Shown piece by piece: positions 24,377 to 30,954 of a stretch of DNA of 34,575 nucleotides; position 1 is the stretch's first letter, and every line of letters starts with the position of its first letter. The notes under the pieces were generated by a model. That model saw only the letters and a list, made by a program, of their open reading frames with translations. It did not search any database and was not told where the DNA came from. Made by a program: the position numbers and the translations under genes. The stretch comes from Actinomycetota bacterium (GTDB lineage: Bacteria > Actinomycetota > JAHEXW01), in assembly GCA_025355855.1 (NCBI GenBank), contig JANXYU010000004.1:1-34575 (forward strand), written 5' to 3'.

Positions 24377-24391
24377 GACCGAAATTCGGTC
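24377..24391. promoter_or_regulatory. 15-bp palindrome upstream of lon
   Basis: GACCGAA and TTCGGTC are perfect inverted arms around one A, located between hypE and lon. A related TTTCGGT half-site occurs at 24414-24420. The arms lack a following T-run, so an operator is more likely than a terminator. It does not match the CIRCE or HAIR consensus. Confidence 0.35.
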
Positions 24392-24496
24392 AAATTGCGT
24401 GTCAATTAACCCATTTCGGTGGATAGAACCGCCAAAGCTGTGTTATCCTAACCAAAACACCCCTATTAACGTTGAGAAAGACATGGAGGTGGGCTC

Positions 24497-26866
24497 ATGA
24501 CAGCCCAAGAAGACCTAGAAGAGGTCAAAATCAATGAAGAACTACCCGTTATACCCCTTAAAGAACTAGTTATTTTCCCCTATTTGGTGGTGCCGCTGCT
24601 TGTTGGTCGGCCTAAATCGGTCGAAGCCTTAGAAGAAGCTATGCGCACTGACCACGTGGTTTTTTTGGTCGCCCAAAAAAAACAGGTCGCCGAGGAAGAG
24701 GATCCCAACCCGGATGACATATTCGAGGTCGGCACGGCGGCGACCGTGCTGCAGGTATTGCGCTTGCCGGACGGCACGGCACGAGCGCTCGTGGAAGGCC
24801 TGGCACGGGGGCGGATCGTAGAGTTTACCCAGACGGAGGCATTTCTCAAGGCACGAGTCGAGCAGATGACACCGCCGGTCGAGCGACGCAAAGAAAAAAC
24901 CATCGAGCTCGAGGCGTTGATGCGCAACGCGGTAAATGAGTTCGAACACGCTGCGCAGCTGGGTAAACCCATACCGAGTGAAGTCATTGTGGCGGCTTTA
25001 AATTTAGACGAGCCTGGCCGCTTGGCCGACTTTATCGCATTTCATCTATCTTTGAAGACCAGCGAGCGTCAAGAGATTCTCGAAGCCGGCGACCCCGCCG
25101 AACGGCTGGAAAAGGTCGTTGATTTCCTCTCACGTGAGATTGAGATTCTCGAGGTAGGCGGCAAGATTCGCAACAAGGTCGAGGAAAGGTTGGGTAAAAC
25201 CCAAAGAGAATATTTTCTGCGCGAGCAGATGAAAGCTATCGAGGAAGAACTGGGCGGCGAGGGCGGTTTGTCCGAAATCGACGAACTAGCCCAGAAAGTG
25301 GAAGAGGCCGGCCTGCCCGATGAGGCCAGGGAAAAGGCGCTCAAGGAGATTGATCGGTTAAGCAAGATGAGCCCAGTTTCGGCCGAAGCGCCGGTTATCC
25401 GAACATACCTAGATTGGCTGATCGGGCTGCCGTGGAAGAAGAGCAGCAAAGAGAAGCTGAATATCAAGCGGGCGGAAACGATACTCAACGAGGACCATTA
25501 CGGCCTCAACATGGTCAAAGAGAGGGTGTTGGAGTTCCTTGCCGTACACCAACTGAGCAAGCGCACCAAAGGCCCTATCTTGTGTTTCGTGGGTCCTCCC
25601 GGAGTCGGCAAAACATCGATCGGAAAATCCATTGCTCGCTCGCTGGGTCGCAAATTCATCAGGATGTCTTTGGGCGGCGTGCGCGACGAAGCTGAGATCC
25701 GCGGCCATCGCCGGACGTATGTCGGAGCGTTACCCGGTCGCATCATTCAAAATATCCACCAGGTCGGTACGAAGAATCCGGTTTTTATGTTGGACGAGAT
25801 CGACAAGGTCGGCGCCGATTTCCGGGGTGACCCGACAGCTGCCTTGTTGGAGGCTTTGGATCCGGAACAGAATAACGCGTTTGGCGACCATTACCTGGAA
25901 GTCCCGTTCGACCTGTCGGACGTGATGTTTATTACGACAGCCAACATGCTGGACACGATTCCGCCGGCCCTACGCGACCGGATGGAAGTCATCTCTTTCC
26001 CTGGCTACACCGACGATGAGAAGCTAAATATCGCGGACAAGTTTCTGGTGCCGAAACAGCTCAAAGAGCATGGCATTAAGAGCGCGCGCCTCTCAATCAG
26101 CAAAGACGCTTTAACCGAGGTTGTCCGGGAGTATACACGAGAAGCCGGTGTTCGCAACCTGGAGCGCGAGATAGCGACCGTCTGCCGCAAGGTAGCCCGC
26201 CAGATCGTCGAGGGCAAGAAACGGAACGTCCGGGTAACGAAGAAGAACCTGGGCAAGTTCCTGGGCGTGCCGCGTTTTACCTACGGTATGGCGGAGGAGA
26301 AAGACCAGATCGGCGTGGCGACCGCGTTGGCTTGGACCGAGGTTGGTGGAGACATTTTATCGGTCGAGGCGACTATCATGAAAGGACGCGGCAATCTGAC
26401 ACTGACCGGGCAGTTGGGCGACGTGATGCAGGAAAGCGCCCAAGCAGCCTTGAGCTATACGCGAGCTAATGCCGAGAAACTGAAGATATCGCAGAAGTAC
26501 TTCAAAGACTATGATATGCACATCCATGTCCCAGCCGGGGCGATCCCCAAGGACGGGCCGTCGGCGGGTATTACGATCGCTACGGCAATGATCTCCGCTT
26601 TGACGGGACGGCCGATCCACAAAGAGGTGGCCATGACGGGTGAGATCACGCTGCGCGGTCGCGTTCTCGGCATCGGGGGGATCAAAGAGAAGGCCTTAGC
26701 GGCTCATCGCGCCGGTATCAAACAGATCGTGTTACCGGCGGAGAATAAAAAGGACCTTGAGGAAATCCCTTCTCATGTCGTCAAAGACGTTAAATTCTCA
26801 TTCGTGGAAACCATGGATGAGGTTATTGATCTGGCGCTGGACCCGGCACCGAGACCTGCCTTGTAG
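24497..26866 (+). CDS. lon: ATP-dependent protease Lon
   Basis: This cytosolic AAA+ serine protease degrades misfolded and regulatory proteins. It is 789 aa, normal for LonA. The N-terminal substrate domain begins [21 protein letters not shown] coiled-coil linker lies around residues 230-270, and Walker [10 protein letters not shown] starts at 366. Walker B is FMLDEIDKV. The protease domain has the motif PKDGPSAG with Ser689 and GIKEKALAA with Lys732, the catalytic dyad. The ATG start has GGAGGTGG upstream. The last codons are duplicated downstream of the gene. Confidence 0.98.
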   Translation: MTAQEDLEEVKINEELPVIPLKELVIFPYLVVPLLVGRPKSVEALEEAMRTDHVVFLVAQKKQVAEEEDPNPDDIFEVGTAATVLQVLRLPDGTARALVEGLARGRIVEFTQTEAFLKARVEQMTPPVERRKEKTIELEALMRNAVNEFEHAAQLGKPIPSEVIVAALNLDEPGRLADFIAFHLSLKTSERQEILEAGDPAERLEKVVDFLSREIEILEVGGKIRNKVEERLGKTQREYFLREQMKAIEEELGGEGGLSEIDELAQKVEEAGLPDEAREKALKEIDRLSKMSPVSAEAPVIRTYLDWLIGLPWKKSSKEKLNIKRAETILNEDHYGLNMVKERVLEFLAVHQLSKRTKGPILCFVGPPGVGKTSIGKSIARSLGRKFIRMSLGGVRDEAEIRGHRRTYVGALPGRIIQNIHQVGTKNPVFMLDEIDKVGADFRGDPTAALLEALDPEQNNAFGDHYLEVPFDLSDVMFITTANMLDTIPPALRDRMEVISFPGYTDDEKLNIADKFLVPKQLKEHGIKSARLSISKDALTEVVREYTREAGVRNLEREIATVCRKVARQIVEGKKRNVRVTKKNLGKFLGVPRFTYGMAEEKDQIGVATALAWTEVGGDILSVEATIMKGRGNLTLTGQLGDVMQESAQAALSYTRANAEKLKISQKYFKDYDMHIHVPAGAIPKDGPSAGITIATAMISALTGRPIHKEVAMTGEITLRGRVLGIGGIKEKALAAHRAGIKQIVLPAENKKDLEEIPSHVVKDVKFSFVETMDEVIDLALDPAPRPAL

Positions 26867-26870
26867 CAGC

Positions 26871-26920
26871 CACAAAAACAAACAACCCACTACTTTGGCG
26901 GGTTGTAGGTTATTTGTTTT
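26871..26920. terminator. Rho-independent terminator of lon
   Basis: CAACCC and GGGTTG form the stem and a TTATTTGTTTTT tail follows on the plus strand. The A-rich arm on the left gives a T-rich tail on the minus strand, so it is potentially bidirectional. It begins a few bases after the lon stop codon. Confidence 0.75.
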
Positions 26921-26946
26921 TGGAGCGGGAAACGGGTCGTCGAACC
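26921..26946 (-). pseudogene. Truncated tRNA-Gly 3' fragment
   Basis: This matches the CCA end, 3' acceptor strand and first part of the T-arm of the intact tRNA-Gly at 27144-27219, with one extra G at 26939. The remaining cloverleaf is absent. It is a duplication relic and not a functional tRNA. Confidence 0.7.
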
Positions 26947-26976
26947 GTCGAGCGGCCACCCAACTGTCCGCCCTCC

Positions 26977-27007
26977 TCAGAGGGGCAACCAAATGTTTCC
27001 CCTCTGA
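26977..27007. other. Hairpin in the spacer between repeat copies
   Basis: TCAGAGGGG pairs perfectly with CCCCTCTGA (9 bp) across a 13-nt loop. No T-run follows. It could be part of an untranslated RNA or a relic. Confidence 0.4.
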
Positions 27008-27030
27008 TATCTCCCTTTCCTTATGATTGA

Positions 27031-27057
27031 CTTAAGGAGGAGCCTCTCCCCCTTAAG
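27031..27057. other. Second hairpin in the spacer between repeat copies
   Basis: CTTAAGG-A-GGAG pairs with CTCC-C-CCTTAAG: 11 bp with a single A-C mismatch and a 3-nt loop. No T-run follows on either strand. Confidence 0.4.
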
Positions 27058-27072
27058 TATCCCCCTCGGGTT

Positions 27073-27168
27073 CGAGACCTGCCTTGTAGCAGCCACAAAA
27101 ACAAACAACCCACTATTATGGTGGGTTGTAGGTTATTTGTTTTTGGAGCGGGAAACGGGTCTCGAACC
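27073..27168 (+). repeat. Direct repeat copy 2
   Basis: This second copy of the lon-end/terminator/tRNA segment runs into the intact tRNA-Gly. The hairpin is a perfect 8-bp stem (CAACCCAC/GTGGGTTG), better than in copy 1. It still carries the last coding bases of lon including the TAG. Confidence 0.85.
27093..27143. terminator. Terminator after tRNA-Gly (and duplicate of the lon terminator)
   Basis: A perfect 8-bp stem with loop TATTATG is flanked by A-rich and T-rich arms. Read on the minus strand it directly follows the tRNA-Gly CCA end with a TTTGTTTTT tail, so it is the probable tRNA-Gly terminator. Confidence 0.75.
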
Positions 27169-27219
27169 CGCGACCTTCAGCTTGGGAAGCTGACGCTCTA
27201 CCTACTGAGCTATTCCCGC
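27144..27219 (-). tRNA. tRNA-Gly (anticodon CCC), CCA encoded
   Basis: A full cloverleaf on the minus strand: acceptor GCGGGAA/TTCCCGC, D-arm AGCTCAGTAGGTAGAGC, anticodon stem TCAGC/GCTGA with loop TTCCCAA (anticodon CCC), and T-arm GCGGGTTCGAGACCCGT. The discriminator is T at the RNA level followed by CCA. A -10 TATAAT sits at 27235-27230. Confidence 0.95.
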
Positions 27220-27229
27220 TCGCTTAACG

Positions 27230-27235
27230 ATTATA
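27230..27235 (-). promoter_or_regulatory. -10 element for tRNA-Gly
   Basis: TATAAT on the minus strand places the start near 27224, five bases before the mature tRNA 5' end. The -35 is weak. Confidence 0.5.
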
Positions 27236-27339
27236 GCAAATCCGCGCTCGGTCCCTAAACAAGGACAATGCCGTCATTGCTATTTCCTTCCCAATACGTC
27301 CTATTGGCCGGTTATCGGCTTGTGATTGTTGTTACAAAA

Positions 27340-27368
27340 TTGACTTAATGGTCAAAATCCTATTGAAT
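27340..27368 (+). promoter_or_regulatory. Candidate promoter of the diguanylate cyclase gene
   Basis: TTGACT (27340-27345) lies 17 bp before TTGAAT (27363-27368, 4 of 6 matches to TATAAT). The -35 is part of an inverted repeat TTGAC-6-GTCAA, which could bind a regulator. The remaining leader of about 130 nt up to 27506 shows no recognised riboswitch. Confidence 0.35.
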
Positions 27369-27506
27369 ATACCCATACAGCGCTACCAAGTTATTCTCCC
27401 CATTTCTTGAATTTGCGTAATAATTCGCAATCTATCTGCCGATATATATGTCGGGTTGTGCAAAAGATAGATTCGTTTTGATTGGGAGGAGACTAAAGGA
27501 AAGAGA

Positions 27507-29321
27507 ATGACAAGCGAGAGGTCAATGATTAAAATCAGATGGCTGGCTCTGGCTTCGGCTCTAGCGTTCTTCGCGATAATGAATGTCGCGCAGCTGCGCG
27601 GCTTGCTTGTGCTCGTCGCTGCCGGCGTCGTTTACAATCTTTTGTTGTCATCAGTCCACGGTGCCGACGTGCCCGAGAAGCTCAAGGGTCTGTCGACGTT
27701 TGTCGATCTGACCGGGCTGGCTGTGATCATCTATTTAACCGGCGGGGCGAACAGCGTCTTCATAATCTTCCTGGCGATTTATCTGTTCGCAGTCGCGTTC
27801 CGCCACGGAATCGGCATTGGGGTAGCGACCGCGTTGCTGGCCAGCGCCGCTCTCTCTTACTACTACTTCTCTAATCCGACCGCGGCGACCCAATCGTTAG
27901 TTTTGACGCGCGCCGTGCTTTTCGTCTTAGCGCCTCTGGGAGCTTTCTTGCTGCGAGCGCCGCATCACGCGGAAACGCCGCGTCCGGTCGACCCGATTCG
28001 CGTTGCCGCGCCGGAGCCTACACTTAAGCCGGTCGAGGATATAAAGCCGATTGAGCCGATGACACCCGCTCGTCTCGCTCCGCAGATAGTTGTTGAACCG
28101 GTGGCGCCGGTGACCGCCGCGCCGCCTGAAACTCAGGCCCCACCGGAACATGCACCCGTTTTTGAGCCGCCGAAAAGCAAGCCCCCCAAGGCAGACAAAC
28201 CGGCTGAGATAGCCACAGAAAGAGGCAGCCTGGCCGATGAGGTCGCGAAGGCTGGCGAAGCGTCGACCTCTATGCCGGCCTATGAGGCACGGGCTTTAAA
28301 AGAGAAGGTCACCGAGCTGGCTATCTTGCACGAGGCTAGCAAAACCTTAGGAGCGACGCTAATCCTCGAAGAGGTCGTCGACGCGATTGTTGACATTACA
28401 GCCAAGGGTTTGCTGGCGGACATCGCCGGAGCTCTTATCTACGACCATAAGACTGGCCTGATGACGGTCGCTGGTCTGCGTGGTTTTACCGCGGAGGAGC
28501 GCGAGGTAATCAATAGCACCGCTTTCGCGCCGGGTGAAGGGATTCTAGGCGAGGCTTTTTCTAAGAGGAAGACGTACAACGTCGCGGACTTGAGCTCTGA
28601 GCGTCCTGGTTCGAGTCCATTCAACGGCCGGATAAAGTCCTTCCTGGTAACACCGCTGGCAACGGATGGTTTCGACGTCGGCGTTCTGTTTCTAGGGAAA
28701 TATATGCGCGAGCCTTTTTCTCTGTCGAGCGAGGAGTTCCTCGAGACCATGGCCGGGCAAGCCGCAATCGCGGTCGAGAATGCCCGACTGTATACACAAG
28801 CCCAGGAACTCGCGATTCATGATGGCTTGACGGGAATCTATAACTATCGTTATCTAATGAAACAGCTGGAAGAGGAGATTAAGCGCGCGGAGCGCTACGG
28901 CCGCTCCCTGTCGGTAGCGATGATCGATGTCGATCTCTTTAAACACGTTAACGATACCCATGGCCATCAGCGCGGTGATGACGTTCTGCGCGGCCTCGTG
29001 CAAACCTTGACTGCCAACACTCGCGAGACCGATATTGTCGCCAGATACGGCGGGGAAGAGTTCGCCGTCGTCTTGCCGGAAACGGAGCTGGCCGCTGCTT
29101 TGGACGTGGCTGAGAAGTTACGCGCGGCGGTCGCCAAGGCTAGCTTTGCCAGAGAAAAAGGCGACTCCATAAAAATTACAATCAGCCTGGGTGTGGCGAC
29201 TTACCCCGCGCTCGCCAGCAACCAGGAAGACCTGCTTCGCCGGGCCGACGATGCGCTCTATTCAGCCAAGAATACGCGTAATATTGTAGTTAGCGCAGGC
29301 GCCGATAAAACCTCACTTTAG
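27507..29321 (+). CDS. Membrane diguanylate cyclase with GAF domain
   Basis: The 604-aa protein makes c-di-GMP. Residues 10-150 form five or six membrane helices. Residues about 150-250 are a Pro/Ala/Glu-rich linker, residues about 265-420 are a GAF domain (AILHEASKTLGATLILEEVV to GQAAIAVENARLY), and residues about 430-600 are GGDEF. The active-site loop is GGEEF at 515-519. The product-inhibition I-site RETD lies at 506-509 with the canonical five-residue spacing. The start has AAAGGAAAGAG just upstream. It is expected to sense a small ligand or redox cue through GAF or the membrane part; the signal is unknown. Confidence 0.95.
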   Translation: MTSERSMIKIRWLALASALAFFAIMNVAQLRGLLVLVAAGVVYNLLLSSVHGADVPEKLKGLSTFVDLTGLAVIIYLTGGANSVFIIFLAIYLFAVAFRHGIGIGVATALLASAALSYYYFSNPTAATQSLVLTRAVLFVLAPLGAFLLRAPHHAETPRPVDPIRVAAPEPTLKPVEDIKPIEPMTPARLAPQIVVEPVAPVTAAPPETQAPPEHAPVFEPPKSKPPKADKPAEIATERGSLADEVAKAGEASTSMPAYEARALKEKVTELAILHEASKTLGATLILEEVVDAIVDITAKGLLADIAGALIYDHKTGLMTVAGLRGFTAEEREVINSTAFAPGEGILGEAFSKRKTYNVADLSSERPGSSPFNGRIKSFLVTPLATDGFDVGVLFLGKYMREPFSLSSEEFLETMAGQAAIAVENARLYTQAQELAIHDGLTGIYNYRYLMKQLEEEIKRAERYGRSLSVAMIDVDLFKHVNDTHGHQRGDDVLRGLVQTLTANTRETDIVARYGGEEFAVVLPETELAAALDVAEKLRAAVAKASFAREKGDSIKITISLGVATYPALASNQEDLLRRADDALYSAKNTRNIVVSAGADKTSL

Positions 29322-29337
29322 CTAACCATAAGGTCAT

Positions 29338-29367
29338 TTGACCACGTCACTCGAGCACCCGTATAAT
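29338..29367 (+). promoter_or_regulatory. Promoter of tRNA-Pro
   Basis: TTGACC (29338-29343) and a perfect TATAAT (29362-29367) are 18 bp apart. The start site is near 29374, about 16 nt before the mature tRNA. Confidence 0.75.
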
Positions 29368-29389
29368 TAGGGCTGCACGCAAGGTAAAT

Positions 29390-29467
29390 CGGGATGTAGC
29401 GCAGCTTGGTTAGCGCGCCACGTTCGGGACGTGGAGGTCGCCGGTTCGAATCCGGCCATCCCGACCA
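29390..29467 (+). tRNA. tRNA-Pro (anticodon CGG), CCA encoded
   Basis: The acceptor CGGGATG pairs with CATCCCG. The D-arm contains GCGCAGCTTGGTTAGCGC, the anticodon stem CCACG/CGTGG has loop TTCGGGA (anticodon CGG), and the T-arm is GCCGGTTCGAATCCGGC. CCA is encoded at 29465-29467. The DUF2085 gene starts 22 nt downstream and may be expressed from the tRNA promoter. Confidence 0.96.
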
Positions 29468-29488
29468 TCCTTCCATTTCGGAGGCCCC

Positions 29489-30175
29489 TTGATTCATTAC
29501 ATCGTAGACTGGCTGGGCTTCGCGGTCTGTCATCAGCTTCCCGAACGAACCCTACATTATGGTCTCTCAGCCTTGCCCACCTGCGCCCGCTGCTCGGGAA
29601 TCTACGTTGGCTTGCTGGCCGGATTCGCCTATCTGGTTGCCGCAAATCGCAAACACGAAAGCGGATTCCCGCCCTGGTGGGCGTTGGCTATTGGCGCTGT
29701 TGGCCTCGGCTTAATGGGTCTGGACGGCGTGAGCTCATACGCTGGATGGCGGCCGACATCCAATGAGCTTCGTCTTATAACCGGGCTTCTAGCTGGTTCC
29801 GCCTTGCCGTTGATCCTTGTGCCGATGTTCAATTTCCAGGCTTGGAAAGACGCCTCAGAAGAAAGAATAATCAAAGGTTGGGCTGATTTCGGTCTCTATT
29901 GTCTGGTCATTGTCACGGCGTTTTTAGCTTTCCAGTGGCGCCCCGACTGGTTGTACTGGCCGTTCTATCTCATTAACGGATTCGCCATCATCCTGGCTTT
30001 TGTCTACACGAACGCGATTCTGGTTGTGCTGCTGCCTTGGTGGAGTCAGAAAGCGGTAAAGCTACGTGATCTCGCCGTACCTCTTTTGATCGGCGCAGTT
30101 TTGGGGTTCGGCGAACTGGCGGCCAGCTACTGGCTGCATGCTTTGGTTTTGGCTAAGCTAGGACGAGTAGGATAA
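29489..30175 (+). CDS. DUF2085 membrane protein
   Basis: The 228-aa protein has about five membrane helices. The N-terminal signature is CHQLPERTLHYGLSALPTCA followed by RCSGIYVGLLAG. It is the DUF2085 motif with one CH and a CxxC pair, possibly metal or thiol chemistry in the membrane. The function is unknown. The TTG start has CGGAGG four bases upstream, slightly close but the only option. It sits directly behind tRNA-Pro. Confidence 0.85.
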   Translation: MIHYIVDWLGFAVCHQLPERTLHYGLSALPTCARCSGIYVGLLAGFAYLVAANRKHESGFPPWWALAIGAVGLGLMGLDGVSSYAGWRPTSNELRLITGLLAGSALPLILVPMFNFQAWKDASEERIIKGWADFGLYCLVIVTAFLAFQWRPDWLYWPFYLINGFAIILAFVYTNAILVVLLPWWSQKAVKLRDLAVPLLIGAVLGFGELAASYWLHALVLAKLGRVG

Positions 30176-30185
30176 GAGCCACGGA

Positions 30186-30213
30186 GTGCCGACCTAAAGG
30201 ACGGCACCTACAT
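30186..30213 (+). repeat. REP-like palindromic element, copy 1
   Basis: GTGCCG and CGGCAC form a stem around ACCTAAAGGA, followed by CTACAT. The CTAAAG core and the TACAT tail are shared with copies 2 and 3, which lie in the opposite orientation. Confidence 0.6.
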
Positions 30214-30262
30214 AGACCAATGGTTTACGTGAACACACGGATGAACGGTAATTAGGGGTTAG

Positions 30263-30297
30263 ATGCAGTCGCCGTGTCTTTAGACCGGCGACCGAAC
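30263..30297 (-). repeat. REP-like palindromic element, copy 2
   Basis: On the minus strand GTCGCCG and CGGCGAC flank a GTCTAAAGAC core with one bulged base, followed by TGCAT. It is identical to copy 3 over 35 nt apart from two positions. Confidence 0.75.
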
Positions 30298-30367
30298 AGA
30301 GTGCCAACAACCAAGGACGCCAACGCTGCTCAAGGACATGAATAGACAAACAAGAACTAAGATTAAA

Positions 30368-30402
30368 ATGTAGTCGCCGTGTCTTTAGACCGGCGACAGA
30401 AC
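30368..30402 (-). repeat. REP-like palindromic element, copy 3
   Basis: This is a near-identical second copy 105 nt after copy 2, again with an 11-bp bulged stem. It lies in the leader of the DUF1844 gene, immediately before its SD. Confidence 0.75.
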
Positions 30403-30417
30403 CCGAAGGAGAATCAC

Positions 30418-30798
30418 ATGGCTAAGAAGAAAACTGACGATAAGGATAAAGCACCAAAGAAACAGTCAGAGACTCCAGTAGAGCCCGACGCCGTAGCTCC
30501 CGAGCCGGAGATGTCAGAAGAAGAGGCCATGCGGGAGCTGCAGGACGCCATTGACCGGATGCCGGTCCGCGACATGGTCGTCAACATGATGATGAGCCTC
30601 GCCTCGACCGGCTACAAAAAACTTGGCCTGCCGGAAGAAACAAACGGCAAGCACAAAGACGTTATGCAGGCCAAACAGGCCATCGACGCTCTCGACGCCC
30701 TCGTCGGCTGCATCGGCGCGGACATGGACGCCCGCGACGCGGAATCCTTTCGCCAAACGGTCGCCAACCTCAAAATGGCTTACGTCCAGCAATCGTAG
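30418..30798 (+). CDS. DUF1844 protein
   Basis: The 126-aa protein has a charged Lys/Glu/Pro N-terminus of about 40 residues. The DUF1844 domain follows, with MPVRDMVVNMMMSLASTGYK, then KHKDVMQAKQAIDALDALVG and ESFRQTVANLKMAYVQ. The function is unknown; the family is widespread in bacteria. The ATG with AAGGAG six bases upstream is preferred over an in-frame start at 30379, which lies inside the palindromic repeat. Confidence 0.85.
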   Translation: MAKKKTDDKDKAPKKQSETPVEPDAVAPEPEMSEEEAMRELQDAIDRMPVRDMVVNMMMSLASTGYKKLGLPEETNGKHKDVMQAKQAIDALDALVGCIGADMDARDAESFRQTVANLKMAYVQQS

Positions 30799-30861
30799 GA
30801 GTATAAGGATTACAAAGAGTACAAGGAACACAACGGATTCGATGCCCGCTTCTGCTAGGAA

Positions 30862-30889
30862 CACTTCAGCGCTTTAAAGCACTAAAGCG
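30862..30889. repeat. Imperfect copy of the CACTTCAGCGC palindrome
   Basis: This resembles the perfect palindrome at 30920-30947: the left arm is the same through CACTTCAGCGCT, and the right arm has several changes. It lies between convergent genes. Confidence 0.5.
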
Positions 30890-30919
30890 GATCAGTCTGG
30901 TGTTGTTCTAAGCGGCTAA

Positions 30920-30947
30920 CACTTCAGCGCTACGTAGCGCTGAAGTG
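30920..30947. repeat. Perfect 28-bp palindrome
   Basis: CACTTCAGCGCTAC is followed directly by its exact reverse complement. It lies 8 nt before the stop of the SbcC-like gene in a convergent intergenic region. There is no T-run, so it may be a repeat element or a bidirectional transcription block. Confidence 0.75.
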
Positions 30948-30954
30948 GCCGAAA

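Larger units (their letters stand above)
26850..26946 (+). repeat. Direct repeat copy 1: lon 3' end, terminator and tRNA-Gly fragment
   Basis: This 97-nt segment recurs at 27073-27168, offset by 223 nt. It covers the last codons of lon, the bidirectional terminator, and the 3' end of a tRNA-Gly as far as part of the T-arm (26921-26946). The copies differ by three substitutions in the terminator hairpin and one inserted base at 26939. Confidence 0.85.

Noticed and set aside
27236-27506. c-di-GMP riboswitch ahead of the diguanylate cyclase
   Set aside because: The leader does not show the conserved aptamer core or a terminator/anti-terminator pair; only a promoter-like site and a simple inverted repeat are visible.
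30263-30402. CRISPR array
   Set aside because: Only two near-identical units 105 nt apart plus an inverted relative, each with a strong internal hairpin and different flanks. There is no regular spacer series and no cas gene.
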